DNA from: an archaeon
Lineage (GTDB): Archaea; Asgardarchaeota; Hermodarchaeia; Hermodarchaeales; Hermodarchaeaceae
DNA length: 5,733 nt
Assembly (NCBI GenBank): GCA_016550415.1
Contig: JABXGU010000030.1
Location: 1 to 5,733, forward strand
Direction of reading: 5' to 3'
In this document: positions 1-5,147 of the stretch, piece by piece
Layout of the letters: the number at the start of each line of letters is the position of its first letter
Numbering within the stretch: the first letter of the stretch is position 1
Translations under genes and position numbers: made by a program
Notes under the pieces: model-generated
The model's input: the letters and a program-made list of their open reading frames with translations, nothing else
Database searches by the model: none
What the model was told of the DNA's origin: nothing

Positions 1-25
1 AGTACAGTACTATCCAATAGATCTC

Positions 26-64
26 TTAGACAGTTTGTATAAATTATTAATAATACAGTATAGT
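26..64 (+). promoter_or_regulatory. Candidate promoter region upstream of the serine hydrolase gene
   Basis: The 78 nt before the first start codon are AT-rich and contain several imperfect sigma70-like boxes. The best pairs are TTAGAC (26-31) with TAATAA (48-53), 16 nt apart, and TTGTAT (35-40) with TATAGT (59-64), 18 nt apart. Neither is close to consensus, so the region is marked rather than a precise promoter. The window edge is near and the true promoter could lie further upstream. The first 11 nt form an inverted repeat (AGTAC-A-GTACT) of unknown meaning. Confidence 0.3.
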
Positions 65-67
65 AAC

Positions 68-77
68 GAGGAGGAGG
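68..77 (+). promoter_or_regulatory. Strong Shine-Dalgarno site for the ORF starting at 79
   Basis: A purine run GAGGAGGAGG ends 1 nt before ATG 79, so its internal AGGAGG (69-74) sits 4 nt from the start. A later in-frame ATG at 100, which would begin a more classical signal peptide (MKYCLLVG...), would be more than 20 nt away. The site therefore favours the start at 79. It shows that translation of the hydrolase unit starts here, upstream of the in-frame stop at 280. Confidence 0.75.
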
Positions 78-78
78 C

Positions 79-282
79 ATGAGATACGTCGAGATAAGTA
101 TGAAATATTGCCTGCTAGTTGGCATCATCATACCATTGTTCTCGGGTATGAAGGCACAAACAGCTGAATTACGTACGGTTGCCCCCAAACCATGGGTCAC
201 TTCAAAAGAAATACACCAGGAAAACTATTTCCCTGAAATGATAGAAGCACAACCTGATCAGTCCCCGGTCCGGTATGATTAA
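79..282 (+). CDS. N-terminal piece (signal peptide and linker) of an interrupted secreted serine hydrolase
   Basis: This 67-residue ORF starts with a strong ribosome site and encodes a signal peptide: charged MRYVEISMK, hydrophobic YCLLVGIIIPLFSG, then MKAQTAEL with likely cleavage around residues 26-28. About 40 residues of polar, proline-rich linker follow. It ends at TAA 280-282. The same frame then stays open for 1,250 nt and encodes a serine hydrolase that lacks its own signal peptide and Shine-Dalgarno site. I therefore read 79-1533 as one gene of 484 sense or stop positions with a premature stop. Alternatives are a free-standing small secreted peptide with translational reinitiation downstream, stop-codon readthrough, or a base error in the assembly. 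By itself the peptide has no recognisable enzymatic domain. Confidence 0.6.
   Translation: MRYVEISMKYCLLVGIIIPLFSGMKAQTAELRTVAPKPWVTSKEIHQENYFPEMIEAQPDQSPVRYD
280..282 (+). other. In-frame TAA separating signal peptide and catalytic domain
   Basis: Reading frame 1 runs ...SPVRYD, TAA, ASKDLFIRTLMTNNHIPG... without a shift. The residues after the stop (ASKD, 283-294) lead directly into the helix and HIPG motif that normally opens the beta-lactamase-fold domain, so the upstream and downstream pieces join naturally. One base change (to CAA, GAA or AAA) would restore a 484-residue protein. Other genes here end in TAG, TGA or TAA, so there is no sign of general stop-codon reassignment. Confidence 0.85.
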
Positions 283-294
283 GCGAGCAAGGAT

Positions 295-1533
295 TTGTTT
301 ATACGCACCCTGATGACAAATAACCACATCCCAGGAGTGGCAACCTGGTGCAGCAAAAACGGACAAGTCATCTGGCAACAATGCTATGGATATGCTAATC
401 TGGAGGATAGCGTAGCGGTCGCAGATACGACAAGTTTCATACTCGCATCGATTTCGAAAACCGTTGTTGCAACGGCGATCATGCAACTATGGGAACGTGG
501 TGAATTTGATCTTGATGCTGATATAAACGATTATCTTCCTTTCAGTGTCCGTAATCCCATTTTCCCGGATAGTGCTATTACATTTAGGATGCTTATGACT
601 CACACCTCAAGTATACATGACGTTGATGCGATACTCGATCCTCTGATCCACGCGGGTGATCCAACCATACCTTTAGGTGAGTTTTTTTCTGGATATTTGG
701 TACCTGGCGGAACATACTATTCAACATTGAATTTCAATAATTCGATTCCTGGTGTTTATTACGACTATAGCAATGTTGGCTCAGCACTTCTGGGATACCT
801 TGTCGAGGCAATCGACGACAGTTTCCCAATACATTGCCAAGATTCAATTTTCGAACCACTGGGTATGGAGCACACTTCGTGGTTTCTTGCAGGTTTGGAC
901 ACCAATAATATCGCTGTACCTTATCATTGGGATGGTACGACATATGTACCCTACGAGCACTCCAGCTGGCCTCCATATCCAAGCGCCATGCTCAGGTCAA
1001 GTGTAACAGACCTTGCACAACACCTTACGGCCATCTGGCAATATGGCATTTGTGATACGACAAGAATTCTAGACAGCACAACGGTTGACCTAATGCTAAG
1101 GCCACACTTCACTGTAAGTCCAACTTACATCCTGGGGCTTATATGGCATAACTATTACATAGACACGCGATGGATTTGGAACCATTCAGGTCATTGGTAT
1201 GGTGCTTATACGGTTCATGGTTTCTGTCTTGACGAAGGCTCGGCCGTCATCGTCTTGACCAACGGTGATTACTATAACATTGCAGCTCCTATTACGCTTG
1301 CTCTCTTTGATTATGCGCTGCAGTACGGTGTCGCTGAAGGAAAATCCACCCTCATCGTAGGTCAGAATCTTACTGCAACCATCTTCCGCGGACCTTTGCA
1401 GCTACCCCAAGGCAAAACCTGCCGGGTCTTTGACATCACGGGACGGGTTGTAGCACCTGACAGGATACGACCAGGTATCTACTTCATTGAGATTGATGGT
1501 GAGATTACACAGAAGGTTGTGAAAATCAGATAG
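295..1533 (+). CDS. Serine hydrolase, beta-lactamase/DD-peptidase (class C-like) family, with C-terminal sorting domain
   Basis: The conceptual 412-residue product (from TTG 295) is a serine beta-lactamase-related hydrolase (Pfam Beta-lactamase type; class C, EstB and DD-peptidase relatives). All three active-site motifs are visible: SxxK as S52-I-S-K55 (ILASISKTV, nucleophile S52), YxN as Y158-S-N160 (YYDYSNVG), and HxG in place of KTG as H297-S-G299 (WNHSGH). Other family landmarks are HIPGVA at 11-16, MLMTHTSSI near 100-107, and FEPLGMEHTSW near 186-196. Residues 360-412 form a type IX-like sorting domain (FDITGRVV, PGIYFI, QKVVKIR). The natural start is probably ATG 79: TTG 295 has only AAGGA 1 nt upstream, and a sorting-domain protein needs the signal peptide encoded at 79-282. 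The substrate cannot be told; candidates are peptidoglycan peptides, beta-lactams or carboxyl esters. If the TAA at 280 is real and not bypassed, this is a pseudogene or makes an unexported protein. Confidence 0.85.
   Translation: MFIRTLMTNNHIPGVATWCSKNGQVIWQQCYGYANLEDSVAVADTTSFILASISKTVVATAIMQLWERGEFDLDADINDYLPFSVRNPIFPDSAITFRMLMTHTSSIHDVDAILDPLIHAGDPTIPLGEFFSGYLVPGGTYYSTLNFNNSIPGVYYDYSNVGSALLGYLVEAIDDSFPIHCQDSIFEPLGMEHTSWFLAGLDTNNIAVPYHWDGTTYVPYEHSSWPPYPSAMLRSSVTDLAQHLTAIWQYGICDTTRILDSTTVDLMLRPHFTVSPTYILGLIWHNYYIDTRWIWNHSGHWYGAYTVHGFCLDEGSAVIVLTNGDYYNIAAPITLALFDYALQYGVAEGKSTLIVGQNLTATIFRGPLQLPQGKTCRVFDITGRVVAPDRIRPGIYFIEIDGEITQKVVKIR
1372..1530 (+). other. C-terminal sorting domain (copy 1)
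   Basis: Residues 360-412 of the hydrolase ORF resemble the type IX secretion type A C-terminal sorting domain: a short beta-sandwich with CRVFDITGRVV, a GIYFIEI turn and a final QKVVKIR. In characterised Bacteroidota this domain directs outer-membrane passage and surface attachment. It aligns without gaps to the last 53 residues of the propeller protein (42 of 53 identical). Whether a type IX machine exists in this organism cannot be seen here. Confidence 0.75.
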
Positions 1534-1552
1534 AGAAAAAAATTATAGCACA

Positions 1553-1587
1553 GGGGGAAGTGACGTCAACATCACTCCCCCCTTTTT
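1553..1587 (+). terminator. Rho-independent terminator after the serine hydrolase gene
   Basis: GGGGGAAGTGA (1553-1563) pairs with TCACTCCCCCC (1572-1582), 11 positions with one A-C mismatch and an 8-nt loop. It is followed directly by TTTTT (1583-1587). It begins 20 nt after the hydrolase stop codon, so the hydrolase and the propeller gene are separate transcription units. Confidence 0.85.
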
Positions 1588-1589
1588 CA

Positions 1590-1607
1590 TTGTGACGAAT
1601 TTGTTAC
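1590..1607 (+). promoter_or_regulatory. Direct-repeat operator (copy 1) upstream of the propeller gene
   Basis: TTGTGAC (1590-1596), GAAT, TTGTTAC (1601-1607): two 7-bp half-sites in the same orientation with an 11-bp period. The same arrangement occurs at 3908-3925 and 5126-5143. Seven-bp half-sites with a 4-bp gap are the pattern bound by OmpR/PhoB-family response regulators; the regulator itself is not in the window. It lies 33 nt upstream of the -35 box. Confidence 0.55.
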
Positions 1608-1640
1608 GAAACGCACAACCAAGAGCCAGAATTTCTTACC

Positions 1641-1668
1641 TTGACATTGCACTGTGCCCTGTTATAAT
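1641..1668 (+). promoter_or_regulatory. Consensus sigma70-type promoter of the propeller gene
   Basis: TTGACA (1641-1646) and TATAAT (1663-1668) both match consensus exactly, with a 16-nt spacer. Transcription should start near 1675, giving a leader of about 17 nt that just contains the ribosome site. A perfect-consensus promoter suggests high basal expression. Confidence 0.85.
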
Positions 1669-1678
1669 TGGACGTATA

Positions 1679-1689
1679 AGGAGGAGGAA
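1679..1689 (+). promoter_or_regulatory. Shine-Dalgarno site of the propeller gene
   Basis: AAGGAGGAGGA lies just upstream of ATG 1692. It fixes this start over the overlapping out-of-frame ATG at 1592, and resembles the GAGGAGGAGG before the hydrolase gene. Confidence 0.85.
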
Positions 1690-1691
1690 CG

Positions 1692-3161
1692 ATGGCAAAA
1701 AGCTATTTCACATTGCTCTCTTGGATCATCACGCTACTCTTCTCAGTCACAAATCTTTTTTCACAGAGTCCTGATTCAACCTGGCCAATGTTTCTTCATG
1801 ATCCCCATCATACTGGTTTATCTCCAATGACCGGCGATATGGACACATGCTACTCTCTATGGTCATTTCAAACACGCCTCTGGGTTTGGTCCTCGCCCGC
1901 GCTTGGTGATATTAACAATGATGGCAATCTTGAGGTTGTAGTTGGATCGCTCGACAGCACTGTATACGCCCTGAAAGGCGGAGATGGGAGCTTGCTTTGG
2001 TCATATGCAACAGGTGGCCATGTTCGTTCTTCCCCTGCACTCGGAGATATTGACGAAGATAATAACCTTGAAGTAGTCGTTGGATCGTTCGACCATAATG
2101 TGTATGCCTTGAATGGGGTGGATGGAAGTTTGTTTTGGTTGTTTACGACAAACGATGAGGTTAATTCCTCGCCTGTGCTTGGTGATATTGATAATGATGG
2201 AAATCTTGAGGTAGTATTTGGATCACTTGACAGCACCATATACGCTCTCAACGGCGAAGATGGCAGTTTGCTTTGGTCATACCTGACAAGCTGCCATGTT
2301 TATGCTTCACCAGCACTCGGCGATATCGATGGGGATGATAGTATTGAAGCAGTTGTCGGCTCACTTGACGGCAACCTATATGCTCTGAACGGTGAGGATG
2401 GTAGTCTCCTTTGGTCATATCAAACATTTTCATTCCTCTCCTCACCTGCGCTTGGGGACATTGATAATGATGGACATCTGGAAGTGGTTGTGGGTTCAGA
2501 GGACAATAGCCTATATGCTTTGAATGGTGAAGATGGGAGTTTACTCTGGTCATACCCAACGGGCTGGTTTATTAGCTCCTCACCTGTGCTCGGGGATATT
2601 GACGGTGACGATAGTCTTGAAGTGGTCGCGGGATCAGCCGACAATAGCCTATATGCTTTGAATGGTGAAGATGGGAGTCTACTCTGGTCATACCCGTTCT
2701 CTACAGGCTTGTCTTCACCAACGCTTGGCGATATTGACGGTGACGGGTTGCTTGAAGTGATTATCGCTGGTGCTGACTATTACCTGCATGCTGTGAATGG
2801 TGAGAACGGTAGTTTTCTCTGGAAATTCATGTTGACTACTGTAATCACCAGCTCACCAGCACTTGGTGATATTGATGGCGATGGGAATCTCGAGGTGGTA
2901 GTTGGTTCACTAGACAATAAGGTATATGCTATAAATGGTGAGGATACTGGTGTAGACGAGCAGCCAATCGTCAAACCCGTGGATAAGCAAGCATACCTTT
3001 GTGCAACCATCTTGAGCGGACCGCTGCAGTTGCCCGAAGGCAAGAAGTGTCGTGTCTTTGACATTACCGGAAGAGTGGTTACTCCTGACAACATAAGACC
3101 AGGAATCTACTTCATCGAGGTGGAAGGTAAAATCACACAAAAAGTCGTGAAAATAAAATGA
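1692..3161 (+). CDS. Secreted eight-blade beta-propeller protein (FG-GAP/PQQ-like repeats) with C-terminal sorting domain
   Basis: The 489-residue product has a signal peptide (residues 1-24: MAKS, hydrophobic FTLLSWIITLLFSV, then LFSQS). A short segment follows (TWPMFLHDPHHTG, typical of the start of PQQ-like propellers), then eight repeats of 45-46 residues at 67, 113, 159, 205, 250, 296, 341 and 387. Each has an FG-GAP-like calcium-type loop (SSPALGDIDxDGxLEVVVGS) and a PQQ-like half (LYALNGEDGSLLWSY). The last blade stops after YAINGED, and its missing LLWSY strand is probably supplied by residues 54-60 (YSLWSFQ), closing the ring. A linker (419-435) precedes a sorting domain (437-489). 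No catalytic residues are evident; it is probably a surface-exposed binding or structural protein. The start is fixed by AAGGAGGAGGA 2 nt before ATG. It has its own promoter and may be cotranscribed with the lipoprotein 33 nt downstream. Confidence 0.88.
   Translation: MAKSYFTLLSWIITLLFSVTNLFSQSPDSTWPMFLHDPHHTGLSPMTGDMDTCYSLWSFQTRLWVWSSPALGDINNDGNLEVVVGSLDSTVYALKGGDGSLLWSYATGGHVRSSPALGDIDEDNNLEVVVGSFDHNVYALNGVDGSLFWLFTTNDEVNSSPVLGDIDNDGNLEVVFGSLDSTIYALNGEDGSLLWSYLTSCHVYASPALGDIDGDDSIEAVVGSLDGNLYALNGEDGSLLWSYQTFSFLSSPALGDIDNDGHLEVVVGSEDNSLYALNGEDGSLLWSYPTGWFISSSPVLGDIDGDDSLEVVAGSADNSLYALNGEDGSLLWSYPFSTGLSSPTLGDIDGDGLLEVIIAGADYYLHAVNGENGSFLWKFMLTTVITSSPALGDIDGDGNLEVVVGSLDNKVYAINGEDTGVDEQPIVKPVDKQAYLCATILSGPLQLPEGKKCRVFDITGRVVTPDNIRPGIYFIEVEGKITQKVVKIK
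2502..2557 (+). repeat. Near-identical DNA segment, blade 5 copy
   Basis: This 56-nt segment matches 2640-2695 at 55 of 56 positions (one T/C difference at 2541/2679), exactly 138 nt or 46 codons apart. It encodes DNSLYALNGEDGSLLWSYP. The other blades encode nearly the same residues with many synonymous differences, so this pair is a recent duplication or gene conversion. Confidence 0.9.
2640..2695 (+). repeat. Near-identical DNA segment, blade 6 copy
   Basis: Partner of 2502-2557, with 55 of 56 bases identical at a 138-nt offset. It lies in blade 6 of the propeller gene. Confidence 0.9.
3000..3158 (+). other. C-terminal sorting domain (copy 2)
   Basis: Residues 437-489 of the propeller protein are 42/53 identical, without gaps, to the end of the serine hydrolase, including FDITGRVV, IRPGIYFIE and ITQKVVKI. 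The DNA also aligns throughout with mostly third-position changes. The two proteins are therefore likely exported or anchored by the same machinery. Confidence 0.8.
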
Positions 3162-3194
3162 AAGATCTCTCTTTGCGCACAATGCTCCTGGTGA

Positions 3195-3752
3195 ATGAGT
3201 GAAGTTAGAATGAAACTCAGAACACTTATGCTTTTAATCATGCTGCTAATATTACACTGCGACAACAGTGGCAGAATGGTGAAACAGCGGAGTTACTTGA
3301 CGTATCCTGAATATGGGCTGAGTCTAATGTTTGACAGCAATGATAGTCTAGATGGCTTTGTGATGCGCCCTTGTTCGTTGAGAGGGAATCTCCCACAAGC
3401 ACCAGACAGCCAGACAAGTGAATCACTCATCCCAGGTGTTGGTGTATTTGGGATTAGGTTTAATGACCAATCGGCCCGTGTGATTAGTGTGCTTGGCGAA
3501 CCCACTGCAGCAAAGAAGCCGACTTCTAAAGGAGTGGAGACTGAAATTCACCTACTGATTTGGCAGCAAGGTGATACAACGCTCATTGTGAATTTATATA
3601 AAGATTCGGTGAATATGATAACCAATTATCTACTACCTGTGAATCTGCCATTTGATTTCCATTGGCGTGCACACAAAGACAGCGTTCTGCAAATTATGGG
3701 TCCTACAACACACAAGGGGGAGTTTGAAACCAAATTGCCAATAAGGTTCTGA
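3195..3752 (+). CDS. Small putative lipoprotein of unknown function with a GIxxxDxxxxVxxxLGxP-type domain
   Basis: The 185-residue product begins with a signal sequence (MKLRTLMLLIMLLILHCDNSG). The C22 in LILHC could be lipidated, but His at -1 is unusual for a lipobox. The mature part has a beta segment (YPEYGLSLMFDSNDSLDGFVM, about 37-57), then GVFGIRFNDQSARVISVLGEPT (82-104), then strands LLIWQQGDTTLIVNLYKD (120-137). A second helix-like unit, FHWRAHKDSVLQIMGPTTHKGEF (155-177), follows. The GIxxxDxxxxVxxxLGxP pattern recalls SmpA/OmlA (BamE)-like or BLIP-like folds, but this is only a resemblance. The second unit ends abruptly at LPIRF without the strands seen after the first, so the gene may be C-terminally shortened. 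The start is uncertain: ATG 3195 has GGTGA 2 nt upstream, while ATG 3210 gives a cleaner signal peptide but has no good ribosome site. It lies 33 nt after the propeller gene with no terminator or promoter seen between, so the two are probably one operon. Confidence 0.7.
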   Translation: MSEVRMKLRTLMLLIMLLILHCDNSGRMVKQRSYLTYPEYGLSLMFDSNDSLDGFVMRPCSLRGNLPQAPDSQTSESLIPGVGVFGIRFNDQSARVISVLGEPTAAKKPTSKGVETEIHLLIWQQGDTTLIVNLYKDSVNMITNYLLPVNLPFDFHWRAHKDSVLQIMGPTTHKGEFETKLPIRF

Positions 3753-3854
3753 CAAAAATAGGTGTCTTTGTTCAATCACTAGCTGTCTTTTCATACTGCT
3801 TGGGCTGATATTGTTTTCCGTTAGACCACTTCGTGAGGCACTCATAAGATGGCG

Positions 3855-3875
3855 CTGCGGATTCATACTCCGCAG
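3855..3875 (+). promoter_or_regulatory. Conserved intergenic hairpin (module copy A)
   Basis: CTGCGGA (3855-3861) and TCCGCAG (3869-3875) form a perfect 7-bp stem with a 7-nt loop (TTCATAC). No T-run follows on either strand, so it is not a typical intrinsic terminator. A matching hairpin occurs at 5072-5094 at the same distance (53 nt) from the direct-repeat operator. The intergenic region 3753-3986 otherwise has no supportable gene. Confidence 0.6.
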
Positions 3876-3907
3876 AAAGTGCTGTAAATACTATCCAATC
3901 AGAGCAT

Positions 3908-3942
3908 TTGTGACACATTTGTGGCGGAAACGATTTTGTGAT
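3908..3942 (+). promoter_or_regulatory. Direct-repeat operator (copy 2) upstream of the TPR gene
   Basis: TTGTGAC (3908-3914), ACAT, TTGTGGC (3919-3925) repeats with an 11-bp period, as at 1590 and 5126. A third similar heptamer, TTGTGAT (3936-3942), follows at a 17-nt offset. The pair ends 28 nt before the -35 box. This is an OmpR/PhoB-like site architecture; the cognate regulator is unknown. Confidence 0.55.
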
Positions 3943-3953
3943 AAATGGTTGCA

Positions 3954-3981
3954 TTGACGCAGTGCAAAACTTGAGTAGAAT
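3954..3981 (+). promoter_or_regulatory. Promoter of the TPR gene, predicting a leaderless mRNA
   Basis: TTGACG (3954-3959), a 16-nt spacer and TAGAAT (3976-3981) make a good sigma70-type promoter. The -10 box ends only 5 nt before ATG 3987, so initiation at the usual distance would fall on or next to the A of the start codon. No Shine-Dalgarno sequence precedes the ATG, which fits leaderless translation. Confidence 0.65.
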
Positions 3982-3986
3982 ATAGC

Positions 3987-5009
3987 ATGTATAACATGCC
4001 TCTTATATTCGCACTTCTGTGCTCATCAGTTTCACCAAACAACGCCAATCTGCTAACCAAGGTTGATTCCTTGCAAGCGGAAATTGCCAAGAATCCGGAC
4101 GATGCTGTTCTCCACTACAAGCTAGGACGTGCGTATTATACACTTGGGCAATACGAGAATGCGTTGGACAACTTCACCAAAGTGTTGTCTTTGAGTAATG
4201 ATTATCCCGATGCAGTGCTTATGCTTGCTCGCTCCTATGGGTGTCTAGGTAACTACGACCAAATGTTACATATTTGCGAGGAGCATGCTGAAAGAAGAGA
4301 AGCGCCGCCCATTTTCTACCGTGAACTAGGTGTCGCGTCCGCTATGCTGGGAGATAATCGTGCTGCAATCGAATACTATCAGAGAGGACTGAAAGTCAGA
4401 CCATACAACATGAGATATGAGTTTGAGGTGGAGCTGGCGATGTTGTTTAGGCAAGTAGAAGATGATGATGAGGCTGAAATATGGCTAGAACATGCATTAG
4501 AAGATTTAGCAAAAACCCTGCATAGTAAAAGAAAAGACGAGTTGGTCGCCGGCTATAAGACTGTCTACTTGTTTCGCCTTGGTTACTTTCAGAAAGCTGA
4601 TAGTATTGTTGAAAGAATGGTAAACAATGGAAGAGCTAAGCATGTTAATCTCTACAACCAAGCAATTTTCAAACTCGCAGCAGGGGATAGCAGCGGTTTA
4701 GCTTGTTTCAGAAGAGTGTCTGAAGGAGATACAACAAGCTTCGTCAATACGATCTATAAGGCACTAATGGCGTTGAAGGTTGATTCAGTGCACAATGCAG
4801 AGGCAATTCTTAAATCAAATGTCCATGCACTGAGAAAGTCAGGTATGGCCAAGGGACTGTTGGCTTGGACGCTGGAAAGAATTGGCAAGGATGCTGAAAC
4901 AAGGAAATATTGGTTCATGTGCTATGGTAAACTCCCCCTCGGCACAAATGTGGCTTCAATGCGTGCATTCATGGATAGATTCATCCTATTTGTAAAAGAG
5001 CAACCCTAA
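3987..5009 (+). CDS. Tetratricopeptide-repeat protein, probably exported
   Basis: The 340-residue product starts with a short hydrophobic segment (MYNMPLIFALLCSSVS), a poor signal peptide without a positive charge. Cys12 in ALLC is not a good lipobox. TPR units follow: residues 39-72 (DAVLHYKLGRAYYTLGQYENALDNFTKVLSLSND, the clearest), about 74-107, 107-140 (ELGVASAMLGDNRAAIEYYQRGLKVRP) and about 144-177. The rest is helical and repeat-like but more divergent (for example 190-213, 222-245, 285-310). TPR arrays mediate protein-protein contacts; no enzymatic domain is visible and the partner is unknown. In-frame stop TGA at 3972 limits upstream extension, so the start is 3987 or ATG 3996. Neither has a ribosome site, and the promoter position favours 3987. 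It stands alone, with intergenic regions on both sides and a conserved regulatory module before it. Confidence 0.82.
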   Translation: MYNMPLIFALLCSSVSPNNANLLTKVDSLQAEIAKNPDDAVLHYKLGRAYYTLGQYENALDNFTKVLSLSNDYPDAVLMLARSYGCLGNYDQMLHICEEHAERREAPPIFYRELGVASAMLGDNRAAIEYYQRGLKVRPYNMRYEFEVELAMLFRQVEDDDEAEIWLEHALEDLAKTLHSKRKDELVAGYKTVYLFRLGYFQKADSIVERMVNNGRAKHVNLYNQAIFKLAAGDSSGLACFRRVSEGDTTSFVNTIYKALMALKVDSVHNAEAILKSNVHALRKSGMAKGLLAWTLERIGKDAETRKYWFMCYGKLPLGTNVASMRAFMDRFILFVKEQP

Positions 5010-5071
5010 ACGCTAAATTCCGTCTGGCAGAGTTGCGTCACACTTGCTAGGTATTGAGAACAGGTTGCTTC

Positions 5072-5094
5072 CCTGCGGATTGACACTCCACAGG
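5072..5094 (+). promoter_or_regulatory. Conserved intergenic hairpin (module copy B)
   Basis: CCTGCGGA (5072-5079) pairs with TCCACAGG (5087-5094), 8 positions with one C-A mismatch, around a 7-nt loop (TTGACAC). The CTGCGGATT and ACTCC blocks are identical to the hairpin at 3855-3875. It lies 62 nt after the TPR stop and lacks a T-run, so a terminator role is not supported. Confidence 0.55.
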
Positions 5095-5125
5095 AAATCC
5101 TCTAATTACTAACTAAATTGAAGCA

Positions 5126-5143
5126 TTGTGACGGATTTGTGTC
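5126..5143 (+). promoter_or_regulatory. Direct-repeat operator (copy 3)
   Basis: TTGTGAC (5126-5132), GGAT, TTGTGTC (5137-5143) has the same 11-bp period as copies 1 and 2. An ACTA block 18 nt upstream (5108) is also placed as in copy 2 (3890). It sits between the TPR gene and the converging minus-strand lipoprotein gene. Confidence 0.5.
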
Positions 5144-5147
5144 AAAA

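Larger units (their letters stand above)
1890..2942 (+). repeat. Eight tandem propeller repeats (45-46 codons each)
   Basis: Blades begin at 1890, 2028, 2166, 2304, 2439, 2577, 2712 and 2850; the last is partial (about 31 residues). Successive spacings are 46, 46, 46, 45, 46, 45 and 46 codons. The loop signature alternates in the middle: NDG in blades 3 and 5, GDDS in blades 4 and 6. These alternate with 46- and 45-codon lengths, which suggests a two-blade duplication unit. Confidence 0.9.

Noticed and set aside
1592..1774. Plus-strand ORF of 60 codons overlapping the propeller start
   Set aside because: It runs across the operator and consensus promoter and has no ribosome site or recognisable domain.
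1890..2942. Regular repeats as a CRISPR or non-coding satellite array
   Set aside because: Spacing is in whole codons and the variation is mostly synonymous; it is a protein repeat.
1868..3094. Several minus-strand ORFs of about 70-127 codons under the propeller gene
   Set aside because: Repetitive translations such as SSDPTTTSRLPS are mirror images of the blade repeats, without starts or domains.
3855..3875. Hairpin as a rho-independent terminator
   Set aside because: No T-run follows on either strand, and its position is fixed relative to the downstream operator rather than the upstream gene.
3745..3957. Open frame on the plus strand in the intergenic region, with a hydrophobic stretch (LFILLGLILFSV)
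   Set aside because: No ATG/GTG start with a ribosome site, the composition is odd (many Cys/Arg), and it overlaps the conserved hairpin and operator.
5126..5143. CRP/FNR-type palindromic site (TGTGA...TCACA)
   Set aside because: The second half is TGTGT in the same orientation, not TCACA, in all three copies; the arrangement is a direct repeat.
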